The position numbers and the translations under genes were made by a program. The notes beneath the pieces were generated by a model that searched no databases, was not told the DNA's origin, and worked only from the letters and a program-made list of their open reading frames with translations. 64,000 bases of DNA from Lachnoclostridium sp. UBA5725 (GTDB lineage: Bacteria > Bacillota > Clostridia > Lachnospirales > Lachnospiraceae): assembly GCA_002419585.1 (NCBI GenBank), contig DIGJ01000001.1, positions 38,661 to 102,660 of the forward strand, in the 5' to 3' direction. Below are positions 7,567-16,912 of this stretch, piece by piece (position 1 is the first letter of the stretch; every line of letters begins with the position of its first letter).

Positions 7567-9969
7567 ATGAAGAGAAAAATTATTTTATTTTTCATAGGTA
7601 TTGTTACATTAGCTGTTTTGATCGGAGTGCAGATTTTTTCACGAGGAGAAAATAGTAATAATATAGAAGTAAGTGAAGAGTATATAGGAGCAGAAACCCG
7701 GATTACAAGAGCTGAAATTGCCCGTATGATAACCTTATTGAACTATACAAGGCAAGAGATCGAGTCGTTGGACCGAACGATTACATTCACAGATACGGAC
7801 GAAACAAAATGGTATGATAAGTTTATTAATGCATATAGCGCGATGGGGTTTATTGACAAATCAAAAGAGAGCAATGAATTTCATCCAATGGCATATTTTA
7901 CATATGGTGATTGTAAAGAATTATTTGGTTTAATTAAAGAGCAGACAAAAAATGATGCGCTAGATACAAAACTCTTTGCCTTATTGGAACAATTTATGGA
8001 TGGTAGAGGAGAGGAGGATAATATTCTTCCAAGTCAATGGATACTTCTTTATCAGATGATATTTGAAGATGGATATGGTATGGAACTTACCGAAGATTCC
8101 TTGTATTTTGTTGAAAGCTGGGAAAATAATGAAGACTTGAGCAAATGGCAGACGGTTACCAACCAAGGAACGTACTATGGTGATGGTCTTAATTTTGTAC
8201 AGTATCTGGATACCAAGCATAAGGTGTTTGTAAAAGACAATGAAATTCTTTGTGTTGGAGAAGAAATGGAAGGGGAATCTCAGATCTCAAATATTTGGAT
8301 TTTGGGAAAAAAAGATACAAAACTGAACGTATTTATCGAAGGATGTACCAAGGAATTTGCACTGGCAGGAAACATTGAGGAAGATGTTAGTGGACAGGTG
8401 GGAGATCTTTATATAGAAAAAGGTCAGATTACCAAGGTCAGTATAAAGCCTGATAAAATTAAGGGGCGTATTCTTGTAACGAATGATAATTATATTGAAA
8501 TTGAAAACTATGGAAGAAAAGCACTTTCTGACGATTTTTGCATATACCGAACCTATGGTGATATTTCAATGGATAAAAGTAACTCACTGGTGGTTGGTTA
8601 CGAAAATGCTGAATTTGTTATTGTTGGCGATGAAATATGTGCGGCCATTATCACAGAGCCCGTAGTAGCAGAGGATATTCGAGTTCTTATAAAGACGACT
8701 GGATTTGCTGATTATTATCATACCTCGGTAAAACTGAGCGCAAATACAAAATTTACGGTTAGCTATGGAGATAATAAAAAGACATATAAGGCGGACAAGG
8801 TTATTACCATTGATCAGGATTCTGCGTGGTTTAACAGTGGCAGGATCCTGATAACACCGGACAAGGAAGATGGGAAAGTTACGATAAAAACGATAAAGCG
8901 AAATGGAATCAATCCATCGTACCAAGGATCGATTGAAATTGCGAAAGACGAAAATGGACTGTTAATTGTGAATGAACTTTCGATTGAACAGTATTTGTAT
9001 GCGGTAGTTCCAAGCGAAATGCCAACTACTTATGGACAAGAAGCGTTGAAAGTGCAGGCAGTGTGTGCAAGAAGCTATGCTTATAAACAGCTGTTGGCAA
9101 ATAATCTTAGAAATTATGGTGCCCATGTTGACGATAGCGCCTCCTATCAAGTTTATAACAACATACCAACGAATAAAGACGCAATAAAAGCAGTGGATGC
9201 AACTTGTGGTGAAACGATTGCATACAATGGAGAAATAATAACGGCATATTATTTTTCGACTTCCAGTGGATATACAGCAGATGCTAGTCAGGTATGGAAT
9301 GGAACGCAAGAAGTACCTTATTTTACAGGAGGTCTTCAGCTTACAGAATTGACCTCGAAAGCGCAGAAGAAGTTCGATGATTTATCGAAGGAATCTGATT
9401 TTAAAGCATTTATGAAACAAGATAAATATGAAAGCTATGATAGCGATAGTCCGTGGTATCGTTGGAACGTAACAATATCACCAAAGAATCTCAAAAAGAC
9501 AATAGACCAAGGGCTATCTGCCCGCTATGAAGCAAATCGAAAACTGATTCAGACAAAGCAGGAGGATGGCACCTTTAAAAGTGTTCCAATTGACACAATA
9601 GGAGACGTGAAATCAATTCAGATTGATACACGTCAGCAAAGCGGCATCATAACAAAGATGATTATCACTGGCTCAAAGAATACCATCAAAGTAGAGAGTG
9701 AATATAATATAAGATTTCTCCTTTCACCATGCTTTAGTACGATAGAACGACAAGACGGAAGTAAAATAAGTGGATTATCCATGCTACCAAGTGCTTTCTT
9801 CTATATGAATGACACAAAAGACGGCTACCAATTTATTGGTGGTGGATACGGACACGGAGTAGGCATGAGTCAAAATGGCGCAAAGACCATGGCAGAACTA
9901 GGCTTCACCTACAAAGAAATTCTACAACATTACTACAACGGAACAAACCTGTCCATGGCGCAAAATTAA
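7567..9969 (+). CDS. SpoIID/LytB domain cell-wall protein
   Basis: 800 residues from ATG 7567, chosen because GGAGG stands eight bases upstream; the in-frame TTG at 7552 has no such site. An N-terminal membrane anchor (about residues 5-25) is followed by an SLH-like helical region, a long beta-rich middle part, and a C-terminal SpoIID/LytB domain of about 330 residues with the typical AVCARSYAY and GGGYGHGVGMSQNGA motifs. SpoIID is a lytic transglycosylase acting on peptidoglycan stripped of stem peptides during engulfment; LytB enhances amidase. The protein is more than twice the length of sporulation SpoIID (about 330-350 residues) and stands alone, so a vegetative wall role is as likely. 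A 36-bp inverted repeat follows. Confidence 0.88.
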   Translation: MKRKIILFFIGIVTLAVLIGVQIFSRGENSNNIEVSEEYIGAETRITRAEIARMITLLNYTRQEIESLDRTITFTDTDETKWYDKFINAYSAMGFIDKSKESNEFHPMAYFTYGDCKELFGLIKEQTKNDALDTKLFALLEQFMDGRGEEDNILPSQWILLYQMIFEDGYGMELTEDSLYFVESWENNEDLSKWQTVTNQGTYYGDGLNFVQYLDTKHKVFVKDNEILCVGEEMEGESQISNIWILGKKDTKLNVFIEGCTKEFALAGNIEEDVSGQVGDLYIEKGQITKVSIKPDKIKGRILVTNDNYIEIENYGRKALSDDFCIYRTYGDISMDKSNSLVVGYENAEFVIVGDEICAAIITEPVVAEDIRVLIKTTGFADYYHTSVKLSANTKFTVSYGDNKKTYKADKVITIDQDSAWFNSGRILITPDKEDGKVTIKTIKRNGINPSYQGSIEIAKDENGLLIVNELSIEQYLYAVVPSEMPTTYGQEALKVQAVCARSYAYKQLLANNLRNYGAHVDDSASYQVYNNIPTNKDAIKAVDATCGETIAYNGEIITAYYFSTSSGYTADASQVWNGTQEVPYFTGGLQLTELTSKAQKKFDDLSKESDFKAFMKQDKYESYDSDSPWYRWNVTISPKNLKKTIDQGLSARYEANRKLIQTKQEDGTFKSVPIDTIGDVKSIQIDTRQQSGIITKMIITGSKNTIKVESEYNIRFLLSPCFSTIERQDGSKISGLSMLPSAFFYMNDTKDGYQFIGGGYGHGVGMSQNGAKTMAELGFTYKEILQHYYNGTNLSMAQN

Positions 9970-9982
9970 TAAACGCTATGTT

Positions 9983-10161
9983 CAATTTGTAATCCAAGGC
10001 TCAGAAAGCATACGCTCCTACTTCAAAACGATTGTCAATTTTAATAAGCCATAAACAGCGAAAAACAGGTGATTAGGCACCCGTTTTTCGCTATCGTCTT
10101 ATTAAAATAATCGTTTAATTCAGTTGGAGCGTATGCTTTCTGAGCCTTGGATTACAAATTG
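9983..10161. repeat. long hairpin with perfect 36-bp outer stem (divergent copy 4)
   Basis: 9983-10018 is the exact reverse complement of 10126-10161. Further in, 10026-10033 pairs with 10109-10116, 10039-10048 pairs perfectly with 10098-10107, and 10057-10071 pairs with 10078-10092 (one mismatch) around the loop ATTAGG. The unpaired strand before the last helix contains CCATAAAC, matching the ATAAAC bulge of copies 1 to 3, and the outer stem starts CAATTT as in copy 2. It lacks the CTCTR/AGCAA part of the core, so kinship is plausible but unproven. It fills the gap between convergent genes and may end both transcripts. Confidence 0.8.
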
Positions 10162-10192
10162 GGATAAAGTTTTTTGATTTTGAAAGATTGAT

Positions 10193-11020
10193 TTATTTCT
10201 TAGATAAATGGTGATAGAGTAATTCGTTGATTTCGCAACCAATAAATAAAATGTACATGCAGGCATAGAGCCAAAGCATACAAAAAATCAGGACCGTTAA
10301 ACTGCCATAAGTATTGAAATTTGCAAAATTATCAATGTATAACGAATAAATCAATGAAAATCCCATCCAACCAATACTGGCAACGATTGCGCCTGGAATT
10401 ACATATACAAATCGGCATTTGAAGTTGGGGATCCAAAGGTACATAGCACTGAAAAATAGAAATAGAACTAAAAGACCGCCTGCTGAGCGTATACTCATAA
10501 CCATGAGAGCAAAATCTTCAAGAAGGGGTATCTGATTTACGATACCAATAAATATCTTATTACCAAATACTAAAATGGCAAGAGATACAACTAAGGTAAG
10601 AGCGAATATGAGGGTATAAAACGAAGCAACTAAACGAAGTCTTACATAATTTCTGGTTTCTGGAATCTTATAAATAAAATTGAATCCTTGCATCATAGAT
10701 AGGAAACCTTTTGAAGCAGACCATAATGCCGAGATAGCAGTTACAGAAATGATAGTAACCGATGGCTGCGAATAAATTTCGTTTACAAGGGAAATGACAT
10801 AAGTATTAACGGCATGTGGTAAAAGTTGGCTTGCCATAGAAACCATAGAATCCTTTGTAATAGGAAGATACTGGATTAATGTCAATAAAAGCATAAGAAA
10901 TGGAATAAACGATAAGATAATAAAAAAAGCAGTCTCTGCTGCAAAAGCCGAAACAGCATCTTCCTTCATTTTTGTTAAAAAGAATTTTATATAATTTACA
11001 GTTTTAGTTATTTGTTTCAT
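10193..11020 (-). CDS. YihY/BrkB family inner-membrane protein
   Basis: 275 residues from ATG 11020, preferred because GGAG stands seven bases upstream; the farther ATG at 11098 has no ribosome binding site. About six membrane segments and the family motifs AFFIILSFIPFLMLLLTL and ALWSASKGFLSMMQGFNFIYK. The family was once called ribonuclease BN by mistake; its real function in bacteria is unsettled. It is transcribed alone, convergent to the SpoIID-like gene. Confidence 0.88.
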   Translation of the reverse strand: MKQITKTVNYIKFFLTKMKEDAVSAFAAETAFFIILSFIPFLMLLLTLIQYLPITKDSMVSMASQLLPHAVNTYVISLVNEIYSQPSVTIISVTAISALWSASKGFLSMMQGFNFIYKIPETRNYVRLRLVASFYTLIFALTLVVSLAILVFGNKIFIGIVNQIPLLEDFALMVMSIRSAGGLLVLFLFFSAMYLWIPNFKCRFVYVIPGAIVASIGWMGFSLIYSLYIDNFANFNTYGSLTVLIFCMLWLYACMYILFIGCEINELLYHHLSKK

Positions 11021-11199
11021 GTTTACTCCATTTCTGCATATTAAGTTTGTATGCGAAGCAATGACCATAAATTTATTGAGTGAAATGTCAATCTTCATTT
11101 GCTACAACTTTGCATTCTAATAATACTAAGCAATTATAATATTATATGTCAAAAGTGGCAAGTAAAATCAAAGCATACGCCTAAAATGTGAAATAAAGG

Positions 11200-11227
11200 T
11201 TGACACGATGCATTTCTGTGATAGAAT
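11200..11227 (+). promoter_or_regulatory. promoter of the pheST T-box transcript
   Basis: TTGACA at 11200-11205, a 16-base spacer and TAGAAT at 11222-11227. Transcription would start near 11234, giving a leader of about 340 bases. Confidence 0.7.
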
Positions 11228-11233
11228 AAAAGG

Positions 11234-11522
11234 CATAATATGAAAAAGACGTTGATGGTGCAAAAGAATATAAGTCCCTTTCAGAGAGAGAAACTCATCG
11301 GATGGAAAGTTTCTTAAGGTAGATTATATTTTAATTTCACACCGAAGTTGTAAGGCTGAAAGTATAGTAGGCTTTGCCGTTGACATGGACGTTACCCATG
11401 CATAAGAGCTTGCACTTTTTGGAATTTTGATTTTCAAAAGAAAAGCAAGAATTAGGGTGGTACCGCGGATATAACACAGTTCGTCCCTTAGAATGTAGAT
11501 TCTAAGCGACGGGCTTTTTTTA
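11234..11522 (+). promoter_or_regulatory. T-box leader (tRNA-Phe responsive) upstream of pheST
   Basis: The leader contains the diagnostic T-box AGGGTGGTACCGCGGA at 11454-11469, which pairs with the free acceptor end of uncharged tRNA to form the antiterminator. The specifier codon is most likely TTC (phenylalanine) in the stretch AATTTCACACC near 11334-11344, in agreement with the genes downstream. It ends in a terminator helix at 11481-11511 followed by a T run. Uncharged tRNA-Phe is expected to allow read-through into pheS and pheT. Confidence 0.93.
11481..11522 (+). terminator. T-box regulated terminator
   Basis: CGTCCCTTAGAAT pairs with ATTCTAAGCGACG, followed by GGGC and a run of seven T. 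The 5' arm follows directly after the T-box so antiterminator and terminator are mutually exclusive. Confidence 0.88.
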
Positions 11523-11574
11523 TGGGCAAGTTTCTTAGAATAAGGAAATTTCAACAATGGAAAGGAGATTTATC

Positions 11575-12594
11575 ATGCAAGACCAATTAAAAAACATTGT
11601 AGACCAGGCTATTTCTCAAATCAATGAGTCAGAAGGCATGGACAAATTAAATGACATACGTGTCGCATTCCTTGGTAAAAAAGGAGAATTAACTTCGGTA
11701 TTAAAATCGATGAAGGATGTAGCACCGGAGGATCGGCCAAAAGTAGGTCAGATGGTGAATGAAGCCAGGGAACAACTAGAAAAGATATTAGAAGAAAAGA
11801 AAACCATGTTCCTTAAGAAAGTAAGAGAAGAACAAATCAAGATGGAAACCATCGATGTTACCCTCCCTGCGAAAAAGCCAGTTATGGGAAAACATCATCC
11901 AAATACCATCGCCCTCGAAGAAATTGAAACTATTTTTACTGGTATGGGGTATGAAGTAATTGAAGGACCAGAAGTAGAATACGATTACTACAACTTTGAG
12001 GCGCTTAATATTCCTGCAAATCATCCGGCAAAAGATGAACAGGATACCTTCTATGTAAATAGTAATATTGTACTTCGTACGCAGACGTCCTCTGTACAGG
12101 TGCATGAAATGGAAAAAGGAAAGCTTCCGATTCGTATGATAGCGCCAGGTAGAGTATTCCGTTCCGATGAAGTAGATGCAACGCATTCACCATCTTTTCA
12201 TCAGGTTGAGGGATTAGTAATTGATAAAGATGTAACCTTTGCAGACTTAAAAGGAACGTTAGCAGAGTTTGCAAAAGAATTATTCGGAGAAGAAACAAAG
12301 GTAAAATTTAGACCACATCATTTCCCATTCACTGAGCCAAGCGCAGAAATGGACGTTTCCTGCTTTAAATGTGGTGGTAGTGGATGTCGTTTCTGTAAAG
12401 GTTCAGGTTGGATTGAAATCTTAGGATGTGGAATGGTGCATCCAAACGTATTAAAAATGAGTGGAATTGATCCAGAGGAATACGTGGGATTTGCATTTGG
12501 AATGGGATTAGAGCGTGTTGCACTATTAAAATATGAAATCGACGACATGCGTCTTCTATACGAAAACGACGTAAGATTTTTAAATCAGTTCTAA
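11575..12594 (+). CDS. pheS: phenylalanine-tRNA ligase alpha subunit
   Basis: 339 residues from ATG 11575, which has AAAGGAG seven bases upstream; the ATG at 11557 overlaps that site and is rejected. It forms the catalytic subunit of the alpha2-beta2 enzyme that charges tRNA-Phe. An N-terminal coiled coil is followed by the class II catalytic domain with motif 2 (GRVFRSDEVDATHSPSFHQ) and motif 3 (FGMGLERVALLKY). Length matches the bacterial family. pheT starts 17 bases after the stop. Confidence 0.98.
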   Translation: MQDQLKNIVDQAISQINESEGMDKLNDIRVAFLGKKGELTSVLKSMKDVAPEDRPKVGQMVNEAREQLEKILEEKKTMFLKKVREEQIKMETIDVTLPAKKPVMGKHHPNTIALEEIETIFTGMGYEVIEGPEVEYDYYNFEALNIPANHPAKDEQDTFYVNSNIVLRTQTSSVQVHEMEKGKLPIRMIAPGRVFRSDEVDATHSPSFHQVEGLVIDKDVTFADLKGTLAEFAKELFGEETKVKFRPHHFPFTEPSAEMDVSCFKCGGSGCRFCKGSGWIEILGCGMVHPNVLKMSGIDPEEYVGFAFGMGLERVALLKYEIDDMRLLYENDVRFLNQF

Positions 12595-12611
12595 GAAAGG
12601 AAGCGAATATT

Positions 12612-15053
12612 ATGAATACACCACTATCATGGATCAAAGCCTATGTTCCAGAACTTGAGTGTACGGCTCAAGAATATACCGATGCAATGACATTATCAGG
12701 AACAAAAGTAGAAGGCTTTGAATGTTTAGATAAAAACTTAGAAAAAATCGTAGTAGGAAAAATATTAGAAATTGAAAGACATCCGGATGCAGATAAATTG
12801 ATCGTATGCCAGGTGCAGATTTCGGAAGAAGGAGATCAGGTGCAGATTGTCACCGGAGCTTCCAATGTATCCGTTGGAGATAAGATCCCAGTCGTACTAG
12901 ACGGAGGACGCGTAGCCGCTAGTGCGCATGATAGCGAGCCTCATCCAGAAGGAATCAAGATTAAAAAAGGAAAACTTCGTGGAATCGAGTCCTTTGGTAT
13001 GATGTGCTCGATTGCAGAACTTGGTTCTGACCGTGATATGTATCCGGATGCAGCTGAGGATGGCATCTACATTTTAAGTGATAATGAAGATTATAAAGAC
13101 GCGAAGCTTGGAACGAGCGTTCCCGAACTTTTAGGTCTAAGCGATGTTGTTTTTGAATATGAAATCACATCAAACCGTGTGGACTGTTTTGCCGTAATCG
13201 GTATTGCAAGAGAAGCAGCTGCGACCTTCCGTAAGCCATTTATACCTCCAGTTATAACAGAAACTGGTAATAGTGAAAAAGCAAGTGATTATATCAGTGT
13301 GGAAGTAAAAGATACCGATCTTTGCTCTCGCTATGTCGCTCGAGTTGTAAAAAATATTAAAATCGGACCTTCTCCAGAGTGGATGAAGAGAAGATTAGCG
13401 GCAGCAGGAATTCGACCAATCAATAATGTTGTCGATATTACCAACTACGTAATGGAAGAATACGGCCAGCCAATGCATGCTTACGATTTAGACACGATTG
13501 CTGATAAAAAAATTATTGTAAGACGCGCAAATAGTGGGGAAGAATTTGAAACCTTAGATGGACAAAAAAGAACGTTAGATACTTCTATGCTCATGATTTG
13601 CGATGGCGAAAAACCAGTTGGTATTGCGGGTATCATGGGTGGAGACAATTCTAAGATCACGGATAATGTAACGACGATGCTATTTGAAGCGGCTTGTTTT
13701 GACGGAACCAACATACGTCTTTCCGGTAAAAAACTTGGAATGAGAACGGATGCGCAGGCAAAGTTTGAAAAAGGATTGGATCCGAATACAGCTATGCAGG
13801 CAATGAACCGCGCTTGTCAGTTAATGGAAGAACTTGGTGCTGGTGAAGTAGTTGGTGGTTGCGTTGATGTATATCCACAGGTTCGCCAACCAAAACACGT
13901 AGCATACAATGCGGAACGTATCAATGCATTGCTCGGAACCAATATTGAAGAATCTACTATGGTAGAATACTTCAAAATGATTGATTTAGAAGTAGATGAA
14001 ACCAAGAAAGAATTAATCGTTCCTACCTGGAGACAGGATGTTGGATGCCATGCGGATGTTGCAGAAGAAGTAGCTCGTTTTTATGGCTATGATAATATTC
14101 CAATGACACTTCCAAGAGGAGAAGCAACCCATGGAAAATTATCCCATAAGTTAAGTATTGAAAAAATAATTCGTTCCGTAGCAGAACGTCATGGATTTAC
14201 AGAAGGAATGACATATTCCTTCGAAAGTCCAAAGGTATTTGATAAGCTTTTGATTTCTAAGGAAGATAAACTTAGAGAAGCAGTTGTTATTTCAAACCCA
14301 CTTGGAGAAGATTATAGTATAATGCGTACACTTCCGTTAAATGGAATGATGACATCTCTTGCAACCAATTATAATAGAAGAAACAAAGATGTACGCTTAT
14401 ATGAAATTGCAAATATCTACCTTCCAAAAGCATTACCACTTACGCAGCTACCTCAAGAGAGAACACAACTTACACTCGGCATGTATGGAGAGGGCGACTT
14501 CTTTGATATGAAAGGTGTTACGGAAATGGTATTCGAACGTTGTGGTTTGATGGAAATTAAAATGTATGACCCGAATGCAGGAAAATCTTTCCTTCATCCT
14601 GGTCGCCAGGCAAACATTATATATGATGGAAAAGTAATCGGATATCTGGGTGAAGTTCACCCTGAAGTTTGCGAAAACTACAATATCGGAACCAAAGTTA
14701 ATGTTGCAGTGCTTGATATCCCAATGATAATCGAACGTTCTAACTTTGCGAAGAAATTCAAAACGATTGGTAAGTTCCCAGGAGTATCCCGTGATATATC
14801 GATGGTTATGAAAAAAGATATTTTAGTAGGTCAGGTGGAAGAAATCATTCGTAAGCGTGGAGGAAAGCTATTAGAAAACTACAAACTCTTCGATATTTAC
14901 GAAGGTGCACAGATTAAGGAAGGTTATAAATCAGTTGCCTATTCCATAAACTTCCGTGCAGAAGACAGAACACTGGAAGAAAAAGAAATTTCAGCGGTTA
15001 TGGAAAAAATACTGAACGGATTAAAAGAGCTAGGTATCGAGCTTCGTCAGTAA
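12612..15053 (+). CDS. pheT: phenylalanine-tRNA ligase beta subunit
   Basis: 813 residues, the full bacterial length. Domains in order: N-terminal part, tRNA-binding EMAP/YtpR-like domain (about residues 40-155, with HPDADKL), B3/4 editing domain (about 210-390), B5 domain (about 400-475), the catalytic-like core, and the C-terminal ferredoxin-fold anticodon-binding domain (about 720-813, with FPGVSRDISMVM). AGAAAGGAAG precedes the ATG. Same T-box-controlled transcript as pheS. Confidence 0.98.
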   Translation: MNTPLSWIKAYVPELECTAQEYTDAMTLSGTKVEGFECLDKNLEKIVVGKILEIERHPDADKLIVCQVQISEEGDQVQIVTGASNVSVGDKIPVVLDGGRVAASAHDSEPHPEGIKIKKGKLRGIESFGMMCSIAELGSDRDMYPDAAEDGIYILSDNEDYKDAKLGTSVPELLGLSDVVFEYEITSNRVDCFAVIGIAREAAATFRKPFIPPVITETGNSEKASDYISVEVKDTDLCSRYVARVVKNIKIGPSPEWMKRRLAAAGIRPINNVVDITNYVMEEYGQPMHAYDLDTIADKKIIVRRANSGEEFETLDGQKRTLDTSMLMICDGEKPVGIAGIMGGDNSKITDNVTTMLFEAACFDGTNIRLSGKKLGMRTDAQAKFEKGLDPNTAMQAMNRACQLMEELGAGEVVGGCVDVYPQVRQPKHVAYNAERINALLGTNIEESTMVEYFKMIDLEVDETKKELIVPTWRQDVGCHADVAEEVARFYGYDNIPMTLPRGEATHGKLSHKLSIEKIIRSVAERHGFTEGMTYSFESPKVFDKLLISKEDKLREAVVISNPLGEDYSIMRTLPLNGMMTSLATNYNRRNKDVRLYEIANIYLPKALPLTQLPQERTQLTLGMYGEGDFFDMKGVTEMVFERCGLMEIKMYDPNAGKSFLHPGRQANIIYDGKVIGYLGEVHPEVCENYNIGTKVNVAVLDIPMIIERSNFAKKFKTIGKFPGVSRDISMVMKKDILVGQVEEIIRKRGGKLLENYKLFDIYEGAQIKEGYKSVAYSINFRAEDRTLEEKEISAVMEKILNGLKELGIELRQ

Positions 15054-15196
15054 ATAGATATAAATAGGATATAAGTATTTCATAAATTTAAGACCCTTTT
15101 TTATAAATTGTTGCATCCAAAGATTATAATTTTAACTTGTGACAAAATATAAGAATTGGGTCTAAAATTTTCCTGTTGTGAGAATGCCCGTTTTGG

Positions 15197-15225
15197 TTGA
15201 TTATTTCGGTAAATTAGTCTATAAT
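15197..15225 (+). promoter_or_regulatory. promoter of the VanZ-like operon
   Basis: TTGATT at 15197-15202, a 17-base spacer and TATAAT at 15220-15225. Upstream, AAGACCC near 15090 can pair with GGGTCT near 15158, which may belong to the end of the pheT transcript. Nothing else is visible in 15054-15196. Confidence 0.65.
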
Positions 15226-15280
15226 TATCGCGAAGCTTATTGTGAAGTGTTAAGCTGTGATTGAAAAGATGGGAGTATAT

Positions 15281-15745
15281 ATGAAAGTTTCAAAGACAAA
15301 AAAAATGTGGATTCATCGTTTTGTGTGGATTCTTTTTTTAATATATATAGCCGCAATGGTTTATCTTTTGTTTTTTAGTGAAGAACTGAATCGTAATAGT
15401 GGACCATATGAATACAATCTGGTTCTTTTTAAAGAGATTAAACGTGGTTTTTGGTGCTATCAAAATGGGATGAAAAGTTATTTCTTTTTAAATGTAGTAA
15501 TGAACGTTGTTGCATTTATGCCTCTTGGATTTATACTGCCAATCATCAGTCCGAAAAATCGAAAATTCTTAAATATCCTAGCATTGGGATTTGAACTTAC
15601 TTTGCTCATTGAATTATTACAGCTTTTTTTAAGAGTTGGTTGTTTTGATGTGGACGATTTGCTTTTAAATACGATAGGAGCAGTTTTGGGATATTTACTA
15701 TTTAAAATATGCCATAAACTTGAAGGAGGCATGAAACATGGTTGA
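15281..15745 (+). CDS. VanZ-family membrane protein
   Basis: 154 residues from ATG 15281, with GGGAG five bases upstream; the GTG at 15257 is less likely. Four predicted membrane segments and the family motif VVAFMPLGFILP with the downstream LLQLFLRVGCFDVDDLLLNTIGAVLGY. VanZ homologues raise teicoplanin or lipoglycopeptide tolerance in some hosts, but most are chromosomal housekeeping paralogues of unknown task. The next gene overlaps by 8 bases. Confidence 0.88.
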   Translation: MKVSKTKKMWIHRFVWILFLIYIAAMVYLLFFSEELNRNSGPYEYNLVLFKEIKRGFWCYQNGMKSYFFLNVVMNVVAFMPLGFILPIISPKNRKFLNILALGFELTLLIELLQLFLRVGCFDVDDLLLNTIGAVLGYLLFKICHKLEGGMKHG

Positions 15746-16100
15746 TAAAAAAGGGAAAAAACGTTATCGAAAAATGCAAAATCGTAAGAGCAAAAATTAT
15801 AAATTTTCAGATAAAATACACCCAATAAAAGGTGTTTTATCCTTTGCTTTTGCTGTTTTTGGGATTGCGATATTTTTGATAACAAGCTATTTTTCATATG
15901 CAGCAAAAGGTAATGCAGGGCTTTTTGTAGGCTTGTTTGGAGTATTGGCGCTCCTTTTTTGTGCAGCGGGAGTTGTTTTATCCTTAATGGCGATGCGTCA
16001 AAAAGATATTCATTATCGCTTTCCTGTAATAGGAGGCATTTTATGTGCGGTTATGTTAATTGGATACATGATGATGTATACACTTGGAGCCATTGTATAA
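15738..16100 (+). CDS. small membrane protein (DUF6142-like)
   Basis: 120 residues: a basic N-terminal 30 residues, then three hydrophobic segments (about residues 33-51, 60-83 and 97-118). AGGAGG stands before the ATG inside the end of the VanZ-like gene, so the two are coupled. Its form resembles the small Lachnospiraceae membrane proteins grouped as DUF6142, which I suggest with moderate confidence. Function unknown. A terminator hairpin starts within its last codons. Confidence 0.75.
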   Translation: MVDKKGKKRYRKMQNRKSKNYKFSDKIHPIKGVLSFAFAVFGIAIFLITSYFSYAAKGNAGLFVGLFGVLALLFCAAGVVLSLMAMRQKDIHYRFPVIGGILCAVMLIGYMMMYTLGAIV

Positions 16101-16112
16101 TGGCTCATTTTT
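16086..16112 (+). terminator. intrinsic terminator overlapping the end of the small membrane protein gene
   Basis: GAGCCATT pairs with AATGGCTC around the loop GTAT, followed by ATTTTTAT. The stop codon at 16098-16100 lies inside the hairpin. Read-through to the response regulator gene remains possible because I find only a weak promoter-like sequence in 16113-16210. Confidence 0.7.
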
Positions 16113-16210
16113 ATCCTGTTTATTTCAAGAAAATTTAAGATTTCTGTAAGGACTAAAGTAAAAAACTGTGTTACGATAACCCTAGAAGCCATTGGTGGCA
16201 GGAGGTACAT

Positions 16211-16912
16211 ATGGAAGAAAGAAACATATTAGTTGTTGATGATGACAAAGAAATTGCTGATTTAGTGGAAATTCATTTAGTTGGGGATGGATACAAAGTC
16301 TTTAAGTCGTATGATGCAAAAGAAGGACTTAAAATACTAGAAGAAGAACAAATAGACTTGGCGATCCTTGATATTATGATGCCTGGTACAGATGGAATTA
16401 CCCTCTGCAAGATGATTCGTGAAAATAACACCATTCCAATTATTATGCTGAGTGCAAGATCAAGCGATCTAGATAAGATCGTAGGACTGGGAGCCGGCGC
16501 GGATGACTATGTGATCAAGCCATTTAACCCACTTGAATTGACAGCCCGGGTAAAATCTCAACTTAGAAGATATACAACACTCAATCCAAATTCTTCAAAC
16601 CAACTGACAACCAAAGAGATTCATTTGGAAAACCTAACCATAAACAAGGAAAATCACCGCGTAGTAGCTTATGATAAAGAAGTGAAACTTACACCAATTG
16701 AATTTGATATTTTATATCTGCTTGCAAATAATTTAGGCAAGGTATTTAGTACAGAAGAAATCTTTGAAAATGTATGGAATGAAAAGATGTATGAAGCAAA
16801 CAATACCGTCATGGTACATATTCGCAGACTTCGCGAAAAAATCGAATTGGACTCTAGGAACGCAATGGTAATAAAAACAGTTTGGGGAGTGGGATACAAG
16901 ATTGAAAAGTAG
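16211..16912 (+). CDS. OmpR/VanR-type response regulator
   Basis: 233 residues: receiver domain (about 1-120) with the acidic pair DDD at 10-12, phospho-acceptor Asp in LAILDIMMPG and the Lys of KPF; then a winged-helix DNA-binding domain (about 135-233) with the conserved LTPIEFDILYLLANN and VHIRRLREKIE. AGGAGG precedes the ATG. It overlaps its kinase gene by 11 bases and probably controls the transporter genes downstream. Best resemblance is to the VanR-like regulators frequent in Lachnospiraceae. Confidence 0.95.
   Translation: MEERNILVVDDDKEIADLVEIHLVGDGYKVFKSYDAKEGLKILEEEQIDLAILDIMMPGTDGITLCKMIRENNTIPIIMLSARSSDLDKIVGLGAGADDYVIKPFNPLELTARVKSQLRRYTTLNPNSSNQLTTKEIHLENLTINKENHRVVAYDKEVKLTPIEFDILYLLANNLGKVFSTEEIFENVWNEKMYEANNTVMVHIRRLREKIELDSRNAMVIKTVWGVGYKIEK

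Noticed and set aside
10193..11098. Longer start (ATG 11098) for the YihY-like gene
   Set aside because: No ribosome binding site there; the ATG at 11020 has GGAG at proper spacing and fits the family N-terminus.
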